From NCBI RefSeq assembly GCF_003436275.1, contig NZ_QSOP01000001.1, forward strand, positions 156,356 through 220,355: 64,000 bases of DNA, read 5' to 3'. Of the stretch, positions 18,801-26,808 are shown one piece after another. The stretch comes from Collinsella sp. TM09-10AT. Lineage in GTDB: Bacteria; Actinomycetota; Coriobacteriia; Coriobacteriales; Coriobacteriaceae. The translations under genes and the position numbers were made by a program. Position 1 is the first letter of the stretch, and each line of letters starts with the position of its first letter. The notes beneath the pieces are model-generated. The model worked only from the letters and a program-made list of their open reading frames with translations, had not been told where the DNA came from and did no database searches.

Positions 18801-19392
18801 GGAGTACGAGCAGCTCAAGCGCCGCGCCGATTACATCGAGGAGCAGCTGGCCGATCTGGAGAGCGCGCGCAAGGCGCTCACCAAGATCACAGTGGCCATT
18901 GATCGCAAGATGCGCAAGGCGTTTCTGGTGACGTTTGAGAAGGTCGATGCGAACTTCCGTGAGATCTTCGCCATGCTGTTCCCGGGTGGCCAGGCTCATC
19001 TTGAGATGACCGATCCCGAGCATCCTGCCGAGACGGGCATTGAGGTTGTGGCGCAGCCGCGCGGCAAGCGCATTACCAAGATGATGCTCATGTCGGGTGG
19101 CGAGAAGAGTCTGACGGCGCTCGCCCTGCTCTTTGCCGTGTACCGCACGCGCACGGTGCCGTTCTATGTGCTGGACGAGGTCGAGGCGGCGCTTGATGAC
19201 GCCAACCTGTCCAAGCTCATCGGAGCCCTCGATGTGCTGCGTTCCGATACACAGCTCTTGGTCATTTCGCATCAGCGCCGTACTATGGAGGACGCTGACG
19301 TTCTCTATGGCGTCTCGATGCAAGCCGACGGCGTCAGCCGCGTCGTCTCGCAAAAACTCGATCGCGAAACCGGAAAGGTCGTGAATGCATAA
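15856..19392 (+). CDS. smc: Chromosome segregation ATPase SMC
   Basis: 1178 residues from GTG 15856. Walker A GPNGSGKSNISDSI is near residue 33. Two long coiled-coil arms flank a hinge at roughly residues 505-660 (VSRLMGALGDDVSGRLGDV, glycine-rich). The C-terminal head has the ABC signature LMSGGEKSLTALALL and Walker B FYVLDEVEAALDD. Condenses and segregates the chromosome with ScpA/ScpB, which are not in the window. TAATG overlap with ftsY: the rnc-smc-ftsY-ffh series is a classic Gram-positive operon. Confidence 0.97.
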   Translation: MYLKSLTLKGFKSFADRAHMTFEPGLTVIVGPNGSGKSNISDSILWVLGEQSAKQLRGQAMEDVIFSGSSARKPVGVAEVTLVLDNSDHMLPVDFDEVAITRRMYRSGESEYLINSSPCRLMDIQDILHDSGLGKDTHSIISQGKLDAILQSRPEERRALIEEAAGISKHKRRKERALKKIKSMDEHLTRARDINKEIARQLRPLERQVDRARKYKELSSRANELTQMLAVDELRSLQSQWNDLESRSKEGAAELELAQYRMGEKERELEKLQVMLEEKGLFVGDLGEQRRHMQDVVGRINSDMRLLEEKGHNMVSRLSDMRGQISSSEHQRRRVVEELEDARAQLEEVTGAHMQAQEDVDAAGPAAAELHERRVALDNQISQLTREQRDVQRVADNAALELAKVKDSLSNAEVEDNMYASRLEQIDEQLEEVTASLDSRRDRAEELESALEAARQAQNDAREATEVARAALKDLRNRESEARNKLSEVRSELASQKKLDARMADSSPLVSRLMGALGDDVSGRLGDVLDAPRELEGLVEQLLAGDIDALLFDDAATLERAGRAALDQKKASGEALLMARGVSGSAAAEGAAGTRLVDRLSVRSGYGPVVEALLGGYYVVDDLAAALAAPVVDGVTYVTPDGARVACGGLVRVGFDAGEASGALERKRRIRELEGLEPDLAAVFEHVSDQVVEANAAVEEARAAEGDAAGEIARLEGERRSLLSEIGRLEQSAYNAEVERVRISKRREQAAEAVRAARPRVDELTRSRDEARAQAGDLGLQIAEANDELDRVRRDDSEAAGKLADAKVRLAQTSERLRSLKGRVPDLEHRLEGIDRRIRGTRQASRSLELLRLRVDPMHERYSALLDRASDWAARLRDQASLEEADSASLKKTIEDAKAEVSRAKERVDAATATQNEFKVSRGKLEVQVEAAIKAITADGTTVLEEALMLPAPTDRDAAERELNQLVRQINNLGPVNQVAMEEYEQLKRRADYIEEQLADLESARKALTKITVAIDRKMRKAFLVTFEKVDANFREIFAMLFPGGQAHLEMTDPEHPAETGIEVVAQPRGKRITKMMLMSGGEKSLTALALLFAVYRTRTVPFYVLDEVEAALDDANLSKLIGALDVLRSDTQLLVISHQRRTMEDADVLYGVSMQADGVSRVVSQKLDRETGKVVNA

Positions 19393-20309
19393 TGGGATTC
19401 TTTGACGCTCTCTCGCGCGGACTTGAGCGCAGCCGCGAGGCCCTCAACGAGGTCTTCTACTTTGGCGGCGAGGTCGACGAGGACTTTTGGGAGGACCTTG
19501 AGGACACCCTCGTTATGGGTGACATGGGTGCCGAGGTCGCCATTCAGGTCTCCGATGACCTGCGCGATGCCGCAGCCAAGAAGAACCTCAAGACCGCACC
19601 GCAGCTTCGTCGCGCTCTGGCCAAGCAGCTTGAGCAGCACTTTGTGCCCATCGAGCGCGATCCGTTCTCCGATACGCCGAGCTGCGTGCTGTTTGTGGGC
19701 ATCAACGGTGCCGGCAAGACCACGACGGTCGGCAAGATTGCGAGCGCCATGGCTTCCCGCGGCAAGAATGTCGTGATCGGTTCGGCCGATACCTTCCGCG
19801 CCGCCGCCATCGAGCAGCTCGATGTGTGGGGCCAGCGCGCCGGTGTTCCCGTCATCAAGCGCGACCGCGGCTCCGACCCGGCGAGCGTTTGTTACGACGT
19901 GCTCGACGAGGCCGACAGGCGCGGCAGCGACCTGGTGCTTATCGACACCGCCGGTCGTCTGCATACGAGCCCCGAGCTCATGCGCGAGCTCGCCAAGGTG
20001 GTCAACGTGACGCGTAAGCGCGCCGCCAATATGGCCGCCGGTCCCATGCCGGTCTCGGTCGTGCTTGTGATCGATGCCGCCACTGGTCAGAACGGTCTGA
20101 ACCAGGCGCTCGAGTTTAATGAGGCGCTGGGCCTGGACGGTATTATCATGACTAAGCTGGACGGCACGGCTAAGGGCGGTATCGCCATGGCCGTGGCCGA
20201 GAAGCTCAAGCTCCCGATCCTTCGCATCGGCGTGGGCGAGCAGGTCGATGACCTGCAGGAGTTTAACGCCAAAGATTTCTGCCGCGCCCTGGTGGGCGAG
20301 TCCAACTAA
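19392..20309 (+). CDS. ftsY: Signal recognition particle receptor FtsY
   Basis: 305 residues, essentially only the NG GTPase domain. The acidic A domain found in E. coli FtsY is absent. Motifs: GINGAGKTTTVGKIAS (P-loop), DTFRAAAIEQL, DTAGRL and TKLDGTAKGG. It docks the ribosome-SRP complex at the membrane. Start ATG 19392 overlaps the smc stop. Membrane binding must rely on the short N-terminal amphipathic part. Confidence 0.95.
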   Translation: MGFFDALSRGLERSREALNEVFYFGGEVDEDFWEDLEDTLVMGDMGAEVAIQVSDDLRDAAAKKNLKTAPQLRRALAKQLEQHFVPIERDPFSDTPSCVLFVGINGAGKTTTVGKIASAMASRGKNVVIGSADTFRAAAIEQLDVWGQRAGVPVIKRDRGSDPASVCYDVLDEADRRGSDLVLIDTAGRLHTSPELMRELAKVVNVTRKRAANMAAGPMPVSVVLVIDAATGQNGLNQALEFNEALGLDGIIMTKLDGTAKGGIAMAVAEKLKLPILRIGVGEQVDDLQEFNAKDFCRALVGESN

Positions 20310-20319
20310 GGAGTAACCA

Positions 20320-21795
20320 GTGTTTGATTCCCTGAGCGATCGCCTCAACGACACATTTGACCGCCTACGCGGCAAGGGTAAGCTGACCGAGGCCGATATT
20401 ACTTCGGCCATGCGCGACATCCGCATGGCGCTGCTCGAGGCCGACGTCAACTTCAAGGTCGTCAAGGAGTTTGTCGCCAAGACCAAGGAGCGCTGCATGA
20501 CCGCCGAGGTCATGGAGTCACTGTCGCCGGCGCAAAACGTCGTCAAGATCGTGCTCGACGAGCTCACCGAGATGCTCGGCTCTACCGAGAGCAAGCTCGT
20601 CTTTAGCAACCGCATTCCCAATGTCATCATGCTCGTGGGCCTGCAGGGCTCCGGTAAGACCACGGCGGCCGTGAAGCTGGCTTACCTGCTCAAGAAGCAG
20701 GGCCGCTCGCCGCTGCTCGCCGCGTGCGACGTCTACCGTCCCGCAGCTGCCGACCAGCTGGCCACGCTCGGTGGCGAGATCGGCGTTCCGGTCTTCCGCG
20801 GTGACGGTGAGCACCCGGTCGATATCGCCAAGGGCGCCATCCAGGAGGCCGTCGACCACCTGCGTGACGTGGTCATCGTCGATACCGCCGGTCGTCTTCA
20901 GATCGACGAGCAGATGATGCAGGAGGCCGTCGACATCAAGAAGGCCGTCAAGCCCGACCAGGTGCTGATGGTCGTCGACGCCATGACCGGCCAGGATATC
21001 GTCAACGTGGTCTCGACGTTTGCCGAGCGCACCGACTTTGATGGTGTGATTATCTCCAAGCTCGACGGTGACGCCCGTGGCGGTGGCGCGCTTTCGGTGC
21101 GTCAGGTGACCGGCAAGCCCATCAAGTTTGTGAGCATGGGCGAGAAACCCGACTCGCTTGAGCCGTTCTATCCCGATCGCATGGCCAAGCGAATCTTGGG
21201 CATGGGCGACGTTGTCGGCATCATCGAGAAGGCCCAGGAGGCCGCCGATGCCGAACAGCTCGAGGCTGCCGAGCGCATGCTGCGCGAGGGCTTTACCATG
21301 AACGACATGCTCGACCAGATGAAAGCCGTCAAAAAGATGGGCGGCATGAAGGGTATCCTGGGCATGCTCCCCGGTGGCCAGCGCGCGCTCAACCAGATGG
21401 GCGGTAACCTGGACGAGGGCATCTTCGACAAGAACGAGGCCATCATCATGTCGATGACCAAGGAGGAGCGTCTGCGTCCCTCCATCATCAACGGCCAGCG
21501 TCGCGCGCGTATCGCCAAGGGCGCCGGTGTGACCCCCACCGAGGTCAATAGCCTTATGAAGCAGTGGGGCGAGATGAACAAGATGATGGGCCGCATGCGC
21601 ACGATGGCCAATCAGGCACAGGCCGGCGGCAAGAAGGGCAAAAAGGGCAAGAAGGGCAAGAAGATGCGCATGCCCAATATCCCTGGGCTGGACGCTATGG
21701 GTCTGGGCGGCATGGGCGGCCTGGGTACGGGCGGTCCCAAGTCCGATATGGAGCTGCTGCGCCAGATGGAAGCGCAGATGCGTAATAAGAAATAG
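20320..21795 (+). CDS. ffh: Signal recognition particle protein Ffh
   Basis: 491 residues from GTG 20320 after AAGGAG. NG GTPase domain with GLQGSGKTTAAVKLA, DVYRPAAADQL, DTAGRLQ and SKLDGDARGG. From about residue 325 it continues into the Met-rich M domain that binds signal peptides and 4.5S RNA. The last 60 residues hold a Lys/Gly block (three KGKK units) and a Gly/Met-rich tail, longer than in most Ffh proteins. No SRP RNA gene was recognised nearby. Confidence 0.96.
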   Translation: MFDSLSDRLNDTFDRLRGKGKLTEADITSAMRDIRMALLEADVNFKVVKEFVAKTKERCMTAEVMESLSPAQNVVKIVLDELTEMLGSTESKLVFSNRIPNVIMLVGLQGSGKTTAAVKLAYLLKKQGRSPLLAACDVYRPAAADQLATLGGEIGVPVFRGDGEHPVDIAKGAIQEAVDHLRDVVIVDTAGRLQIDEQMMQEAVDIKKAVKPDQVLMVVDAMTGQDIVNVVSTFAERTDFDGVIISKLDGDARGGGALSVRQVTGKPIKFVSMGEKPDSLEPFYPDRMAKRILGMGDVVGIIEKAQEAADAEQLEAAERMLREGFTMNDMLDQMKAVKKMGGMKGILGMLPGGQRALNQMGGNLDEGIFDKNEAIIMSMTKEERLRPSIINGQRRARIAKGAGVTPTEVNSLMKQWGEMNKMMGRMRTMANQAQAGGKKGKKGKKGKKMRMPNIPGLDAMGLGGMGGLGTGGPKSDMELLRQMEAQMRNKK

Positions 21796-21821
21796 AGCTG
21801 TAATTCCAGCTTGATATGGCA

Positions 21822-21853
21822 AAGGCCACTCGGAAGCTACCGGGTGGCCTTTG
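21822..21853. terminator. Bidirectional terminator between ffh and the DUF134-NifX gene
   Basis: AAAGGCCACtCGG-AAGCTA-CCGgGTGGCCTTT. The A/T-flanked arms work on both strands, serving ffh (+) and possibly the convergent gene ending at 21916. Confidence 0.85.
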
Positions 21854-21915
21854 TTGTTGGCTTTGATTGTTGGGTTGCGTTCGGCTTCGCGTCCCGAGCT
21901 CGCGGTGCCGTGCCG

Positions 21916-22680
21916 TTAGTGGCAGCCGCAGCCCTCATGGCCTTCGTGGTCGTGGTGGCCGTGGCAGCCGCAGGACCCGCCATGCTCATGGGTGTGCTCG
22001 TGGTCGTGGCTGTGGCAGCCGCACGTGGCCTCGCCGTTCTGTGCGAGCGTGCCGGCGATAAGGGCCTCGACGCAAGCGTCGCAGCTGCCCTGGGCACCTG
22101 CGTATACCGTGATGCCGGCTTGGGCAAGCGCGTTGATAGCGCCTCCGCCGATGCCGCCGCAGATGAGCGTGTCCACGCCGCCGTTGGCGAGCAGGCCCGC
22201 AAGTGCGCCGTGGCCGGTGCCGCCGGTGCCCACGACCTGCTCGTTGAGCACCTTGCCGTCCTGAACGTCGTAGATCTTGAACTGCTCGCTGCGGCCAAAG
22301 TGCATAAAGATGTTGCCATTGTCGTACGTGGTTGCCACCCTCATGGTGCCGACCCCCTTTGCTGGCCATGCGGCCGTTGTCGTGGTGATGGGGGAGTACG
22401 CGATATTGCCGCCTTCGATGATGAGCGCCCGACCATTGACCAACGCGTTTGCCACCTTGCGATGCGCTCGGCTGCAAATAGCCGCCACCGTGGCGCGCGC
22501 GATGCCCATCTGCTGTGCGACTGCCTCTTGGTTAAGGCCTTCCAGGTCGCACAGGCGCAGCACCTCGAGTTCGTCGACCGTCATGTCGATGGCGTCTCCA
22601 CTGGCAAGGCCGTCGGGGGTAAAGCCGCGATATTCGGGGATGATCCCAACACGGCGCAATTTCTCGCGTCTTCCTGCCAT
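21916..22680 (-). CDS. DUF134 helix-turn-helix plus NifX/NifB-type domain, His/Cys-rich tail
   Basis: 254 residues, ATG at 22680 after AAGGAG. Residues 1-95 are a DUF134 DNA-binding domain with helix-turn-helix LNQEAVAQQMGIARATVAAI. Residues about 112-215 match the dinitrogenase Fe-Mo-cofactor-binding fold (MRVATTYDNGNIFMHFGR, GALAGLLANGGVDTLICGGI). The last 40 residues are almost only His, Cys, Gly, Asp and Glu (CGCH, HDHEH, GHHDHEGHEG), a likely metal-binding tail. I infer a metal- or cluster-sensing transcription factor. No nif genes are present. Two matching palindromes around its own promoter suggest autoregulation. Confidence 0.85.
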   Translation of the reverse strand: MAGRREKLRRVGIIPEYRGFTPDGLASGDAIDMTVDELEVLRLCDLEGLNQEAVAQQMGIARATVAAICSRAHRKVANALVNGRALIIEGGNIAYSPITTTTAAWPAKGVGTMRVATTYDNGNIFMHFGRSEQFKIYDVQDGKVLNEQVVGTGGTGHGALAGLLANGGVDTLICGGIGGGAINALAQAGITVYAGAQGSCDACVEALIAGTLAQNGEATCGCHSHDHEHTHEHGGSCGCHGHHDHEGHEGCGCH

Positions 22681-22694
22681 ACGTGCTCCTTATC

Positions 22695-22706
22695 TGACAT
22701 ATGTCA
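22695..22706. promoter_or_regulatory. Operator candidate O1, TGACATATGTCA
   Basis: Perfect 12-bp palindrome just downstream of the -10 of the DUF134-NifX promoter, where a bound dimer would block initiation. Nearly the same sequence recurs at 22747. Confidence 0.7.
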
Positions 22707-22711
22707 ACAAT

Positions 22712-22739
22712 AGAATAACGAACGTGCAGATTTACGCAA
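22712..22739 (-). promoter_or_regulatory. Promoter of the DUF134-NifX gene
   Basis: On the minus strand: -35 TTGCGT (22739-22734), 16-base spacer, -10 TATTCT (22717-22712). It lies exactly between the two palindromic operator candidates. Confidence 0.65.
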
Positions 22740-22746
22740 GAGATTT

Positions 22747-22760
22747 CTGGCATATGTCAG
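22747..22760. promoter_or_regulatory. Operator candidate O2, CTGGCATATGTCAG
   Basis: Imperfect copy of O1 (one mismatched pair), directly upstream of the -35. Centre-to-centre distance from O1 is 53 bp, about five helical turns, which would favour looping or cooperative binding. It also lies upstream of thyA. Confidence 0.65.
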
Positions 22761-22783
22761 AAAACAAGGGCTTATGTTTGGGC

Positions 22784-22812
22784 TGTGGGGCCGCGTGCGC
22801 CTGGGCTACAAT
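22784..22812 (+). promoter_or_regulatory. Candidate promoter of thyA-folA
   Basis: -10 TACAAT (22807-22812) with a weak -35 TGTGGG 17 bases upstream. Confidence 0.4.
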
Positions 22813-22846
22813 GAATCTCGCTTGTAGGCGACTGACAGGAGGGTCA

Positions 22847-23695
22847 ATGAGCAAGGCTGATCAACAGTTTGTAACCATGTGCCGCGATATTCTGGACCAT
22901 GGCACCACCACCGAGGGCCAAAAGGTCCGTCCGGTGTGGGAGGACGGCACCCCTGCCTATACCATTAAAAACTTTGGTGTCACGGCACGCTATGACCTAC
23001 GTGAGGAGTTTCCGGCGCTTACCTTGCGTCGTACGGCCCTCAAATCTGCCATGGATGAGATCCTATGGATCTATCAAAAGAAGTCCAATAACGTGCATGA
23101 CCTCAACAGCCATATTTGGGACGAGTGGGCCGACGAGACTGGCTCCATCGGCAAGGCCTACGGGTATCAGATTGGGCAGAAGAGCCATTATGCCGAGGGC
23201 GACTTTGACCAGATGGATCGCGTGCTGTACGACCTTAAGAACACGCCGTACAGCCGCCGCATTATGACGAACACCTATGTGTTTAGCGACCTGTCCGAGA
23301 TGCACCTGTATCCGTGTGCCTACAGCGTGACGTATAACGTGACGCAGCGTCCGCAGGATGATAAACCGACGCTCAACATGATTCTCAACCAGCGCAGCCA
23401 GGATATTTTGGCTGCGAACAACTGGAATGTGTGCCAGTACGCCATTTTGCTGATGATGGTCGCGCAGTCGGTCGATATGATCGCTGGCGAGCTGCTGCAT
23501 GTGATCGCCGATGCCCACATTTACGACCGTCATGTCGATATCGTTCGCGAGCTTATTGAGCGTCCGCAGTTTGCTGCGCCCAAGGTAACGCTCAACCCCG
23601 ATGTGCATGACTTCTATGCGTTTACGACCGATGATCTGATCGTCGAGGGCTATGAGCACGGCCCTCAGGTCAAGAACATCCCCATTGCGGTGTAG
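22847..23695 (+). CDS. thyA: Thymidylate synthase ThyA
   Basis: 282 residues from ATG 22847, 3 bases after AGGAGGG (22837-22843); the open frame upstream is not coding. It methylates dUMP to dTMP with methylenetetrahydrofolate. The catalytic cysteine is in LYPCAYSV, and the substrate-binding stretch is LNQRSQDILAANNWNVCQY. The active-site context resembles the B. subtilis ThyA branch (CVYE) rather than the common PPCH form. DHFR follows 10 bp downstream and recycles the dihydrofolate produced. Confidence 0.94.
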   Translation: MSKADQQFVTMCRDILDHGTTTEGQKVRPVWEDGTPAYTIKNFGVTARYDLREEFPALTLRRTALKSAMDEILWIYQKKSNNVHDLNSHIWDEWADETGSIGKAYGYQIGQKSHYAEGDFDQMDRVLYDLKNTPYSRRIMTNTYVFSDLSEMHLYPCAYSVTYNVTQRPQDDKPTLNMILNQRSQDILAANNWNVCQYAILLMMVAQSVDMIAGELLHVIADAHIYDRHVDIVRELIERPQFAAPKVTLNPDVHDFYAFTTDDLIVEGYEHGPQVKNIPIAV

Positions 23696-23704
23696 GTGAC
23701 GCGC

Positions 23705-24223
23705 ATGAGGTGTAAGCTTTCTGCCATTGTCGCCGTGTGTGACGATTGGGGCATTGGGTGCGAGGGCGATATGGTCGTGTCCAATCGCGCCGACATGCGC
23801 CATTTTGTGGCGTGCACCAAAGGTTGCCCGGTCATTATGGGACGCAAGACGCTGCTGAGTTTTCCCGGCGGACGTCCGCTCAAGAACCGCCGCAATATCG
23901 TGCTCACGCGCGATGAGGACTTTGCTCCCGAGGGCGTCGACGTGGTGCATAGTATCGACGAGGCGCTTGCCGCGGTTGCCGATGAACCCGTTGCCTGGGT
24001 AATCGGCGGCGGCGAGGTATATCGACAGTTTTTGCCGTATTGCGCCGAGGCCGAGGTTACGCATGACCATTGCGTGCATGACGTGGATACGTACTTTCCC
24101 GATTTGGATGCCGATCCCGCGTGGGAGATTGCGCGGCGTGACGGTGTTGCCACGATTGCCTCGGGCGAGGGAGACGAGGGTGTCGATTATGAGTTCGTGA
24201 CGTATCGTCGCGTTGAGGCGTAA
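23705..24223 (+). CDS. folA: Dihydrofolate reductase
   Basis: 172 residues from ATG 23705 (GTG 23696 also possible). Signatures: AVCDDWGIGCEGD, the NADPH-binding VIMGRKTLLSFPGGRPL and WVIGGGEVYRQFLPY. It reduces dihydrofolate to tetrahydrofolate and is the direct partner of ThyA. Cysteine-rich N-terminal half compared with most DHFRs. The ribosome-binding site is poor, so translation is probably coupled to thyA. Confidence 0.92.
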   Translation: MRCKLSAIVAVCDDWGIGCEGDMVVSNRADMRHFVACTKGCPVIMGRKTLLSFPGGRPLKNRRNIVLTRDEDFAPEGVDVVHSIDEALAAVADEPVAWVIGGGEVYRQFLPYCAEAEVTHDHCVHDVDTYFPDLDADPAWEIARRDGVATIASGEGDEGVDYEFVTYRRVEA

Positions 24224-24332
24224 ATCGTCTGGCGTGAACGGTATCATCGGGTTGTTTGAATGCATGGGGCGGCGCTTAGCGTCGCCTCGTTTGGTATAGA
24301 TGCGCTGTAAAGAAGGGTGCGGGCTGGCTGCT

Positions 24333-25247
24333 ATGACTGATGCCGTTGAGGTGCTGCGAATCGATTCTCTCGAGGACGAGCGGCTCGATGCCTACGTGCG
24401 ACTGACCGAGCGTGAGCTTCGCTGCGTGCTGGAGCCGCAGAAGGGCATTTTTATCGCCGAGAGTGCCAAGGTCATCGAGCGTGCGGTTCGCGCCGGATAC
24501 CAGCCGGTGAGCTTTCTTTTGGGCGAACGCTGGCTCGATCAAATGATGCCGCTGTTTGAGCGCCTGGTTGTGTGCGAGGGCGCCGGCCCGGTTCCCGTGT
24601 TCGTGGCCTCCATGGAACTCATGGAGCAGTTGACGGGCTTTAACGTGACGCGCGGTGCGCTCGCGGCGTTCCGTCGCCCGCGTCAGATTCCGGTTGATGA
24701 GTTCTTGGGCGGCGTCGTCGAGGTGGCGGGGGAGCGCCCAGTGCGCGTATGCGTGCTCGAGGGTATTGTCGACCACACGAACGTGGGCGCAATTTTCCGT
24801 TCGGCTGCCGCGCTCAATGTCGACGGCATTCTGGTGAGCCCTACGTGCTGCGATCCACTGTATCGTCGCTCGGCTCGTGTGAGCATGGGCACGGTGTTTC
24901 AGGTGCCGTGGACGCGCATTGGCAGCGAGGCGCGCGTATGGCCGCATGATGGGCTGGCGGCGCTACACGATGCCGGCTTTTCGTGTGCCGCTATGGCGTT
25001 GACGGATGATTCGGTGTCGCTGGACGATCCCGCGCTCCAGGAGATTGACCGCCTGGCAATCTTTATGGGCACCGAGGGTGCTGGCTTGGGCGCCAAGACC
25101 ATTGCAGGCTGCGACCGCGCCGTGCGTATTCCCATGGCGCATGGGGTCGATTCACTCAACGTGGCCGCGGCAAGCGCTGTTGCCTTTTGGCAGCTCTGCC
25201 CGCATGTGAGCAACGAGTACCACTACCAGCCGGGGCTGTATCACTAG
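24333..25247 (+). CDS. SpoU/TrmH-family RNA 2'-O-methyltransferase
   Basis: 304 residues if started at ATG 24333. An in-frame ATG at 24300 falls on a TATAGA that may be the -10. The N-terminal RNA-binding region is followed by the SPOUT knot: LEGIVDHTNVGAIFRSAAAL (motif 1), FMGTEGAGLG (motif 2) and IPMAHGVDSLNVAAASAVA (motif 3). It methylates a ribose in rRNA or tRNA; the exact site cannot be told from sequence. Preceded by a 19-base inverted repeat, GGCGGCGCTTAGCGTCGCC, at 24269. Confidence 0.88.
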   Translation: MTDAVEVLRIDSLEDERLDAYVRLTERELRCVLEPQKGIFIAESAKVIERAVRAGYQPVSFLLGERWLDQMMPLFERLVVCEGAGPVPVFVASMELMEQLTGFNVTRGALAAFRRPRQIPVDEFLGGVVEVAGERPVRVCVLEGIVDHTNVGAIFRSAAALNVDGILVSPTCCDPLYRRSARVSMGTVFQVPWTRIGSEARVWPHDGLAALHDAGFSCAAMALTDDSVSLDDPALQEIDRLAIFMGTEGAGLGAKTIAGCDRAVRIPMAHGVDSLNVAAASAVAFWQLCPHVSNEYHYQPGLYH

Positions 25248-25372
25248 GCAGATATTTCGCACCGGGCTCTGGTTCGGGGCGTTTCGGCCGACGTCGGTCG
25301 GTGCTAAGCTGGTATTGGCTTTGGTCTTAAATTGCCGTTTTGTTGTTTGACGTACGCTGGTGGGGAGGGCGT

Positions 25373-26722
25373 GTGGCTAAGAAATCTACGGCTATCGATG
25401 TAACGCAGGGTGTCATTTGGCAACAGCTGCTGTCGCTGTGCGTCCCTATCTTCTTTAGCTCGTTTTTTCAGCAGGCTTACACGCTTATTGGTACGTATAT
25501 CGTCGGCCAGTTTGGCGGCAAGCTCGCGCTGGGTGGCATTCAAGCCACGATGGTGCTCACCGAGCTCTGCATTGGCTTTTGCGTCGGTGTGGGCGCTGGC
25601 TGCGCGGTCATTACCGGTCAGTTTTTTGGTCAGCACGATGATGAGCGATTGAGTCGTTCGGTCCATACGGCCATGACGCTCGCGCTGGTGGGCGGTATCG
25701 TTTTCTCGATTCTTGGCATAGTGTTCGTTGAGCCCATGCTGGTACTTATGAACACGCCGCATGAACTATTGGCCGAGGGCGTGGCCTATGCTCGTTGCTA
25801 TTTTGCCGCCATGGTTGCGGCGCTGCTGCTCAATATGGGAACGGCGCTGCTGCGCGCCGTGGGCGACACACGCGGTCCTGCTGTGATCATTGCTTCCGGC
25901 TGCCTTGTTAATGCGGTGCTGGATGTCATCTTCGTTGCCGTGCTTCATATGGAGGCTCTGGGCTGCGGCATCGCGGTGGCGCTGACCATTTGCTCCAACG
26001 CCACGATGATCGTGATTCGTATGATGCACGCTCCGGGTGCGTGGCGGCTTTCACTGTCCAAACTCTGCATTGATCCTGGCATTTGTAAGAGCATGATCTC
26101 GTGTGGTCTGCCGCTTGGCTTTCAGTCTGCTGCGTATTCGATTTCCAACGTTTTGATTCAGGTGTCGGTCAACTCGTTTGGTGCCGATGTCACCACGGCG
26201 TGGGGTCTTTCGGGCCGTTTGGATGGCATTGTCTGGATGGTTACCGAGGCGCTTGGCGTTTCGATCACCACGTTCTCGGCACAGAACTTTGGCGCGCGCA
26301 ACTACGAGCGCATGCGCAAGGGCTACCATACGTCGCTTGTGCTGTCGTTTATGCTCATTGGTGGCCTGTCTGCCGTGCTACTGGTGTTCTCGGGTCCGTT
26401 GTCGCGTCTGTTTGTCGACGATGCTTCGATTTCGGCCTACACCACGACGATTCTTCATTTCATCGCGCCGTTCTACGCGATCTTCTCGATTATCGAAAAC
26501 GCGTCCGGCTCCATCCGCGGCGCTGGCGTGAGCTTCCAGCCTATGATGCTCACGATTTTTGGCACCGTCGTGCTCAGGGTGATCTGGGTGTTTGCGATTA
26601 TGCCGTTCGATCCGTCGCTTGAGCACCTGCTGCTGGTTTACCCCGTAACCTGGCTCATCACGGCCACGATGTTTACCATCTACCACCACAGCGGCAACTG
26701 GCTCGGCCGCGCCACCGCCTAA
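25373..26722 (+). CDS. MATE-family multidrug/cation exporter
   Basis: 449 residues from GTG 25373, after GGGGAGGG (25362-25369). About twelve hydrophobic segments in two homologous halves. The first half opens with the VPIFFSSFFQQAYTLIGTYI type helix 1 and MGTALLRAVGDTRGP; the second opens with GLPLGFQSAAYSISNVLIQV. It probably exports drugs or metabolites using Na+ or H+. The stop codon is part of the nested palindrome that separates it from the convergent cobO gene. Confidence 0.9.
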   Translation: MAKKSTAIDVTQGVIWQQLLSLCVPIFFSSFFQQAYTLIGTYIVGQFGGKLALGGIQATMVLTELCIGFCVGVGAGCAVITGQFFGQHDDERLSRSVHTAMTLALVGGIVFSILGIVFVEPMLVLMNTPHELLAEGVAYARCYFAAMVAALLLNMGTALLRAVGDTRGPAVIIASGCLVNAVLDVIFVAVLHMEALGCGIAVALTICSNATMIVIRMMHAPGAWRLSLSKLCIDPGICKSMISCGLPLGFQSAAYSISNVLIQVSVNSFGADVTTAWGLSGRLDGIVWMVTEALGVSITTFSAQNFGARNYERMRKGYHTSLVLSFMLIGGLSAVLLVFSGPLSRLFVDDASISAYTTTILHFIAPFYAIFSIIENASGSIRGAGVSFQPMMLTIFGTVVLRVIWVFAIMPFDPSLEHLLLVYPVTWLITATMFTIYHHSGNWLGRATA

Positions 26723-26808
26723 TGATCCGTAGGGGACGGAGGAAAACGGATCATTGACCTGGCAATAAGGCAAAATGATCCGTTTTCCTCCGTCCCCTTC
26801 GGATCATT
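26721..26808. repeat. Nested REP-like palindrome filling the MATE-cobO gap
   Basis: Two 35-bp arms (26721-26755 and 26774-26808) are inverted copies with one mismatch. Each arm is itself bounded by AATGATCCG and CGGATCATT around a GGGGACGGAGG core. The element runs from inside the MATE stop codon to the last base of the cobO stop codon, so it can terminate both genes. Confidence 0.85.
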
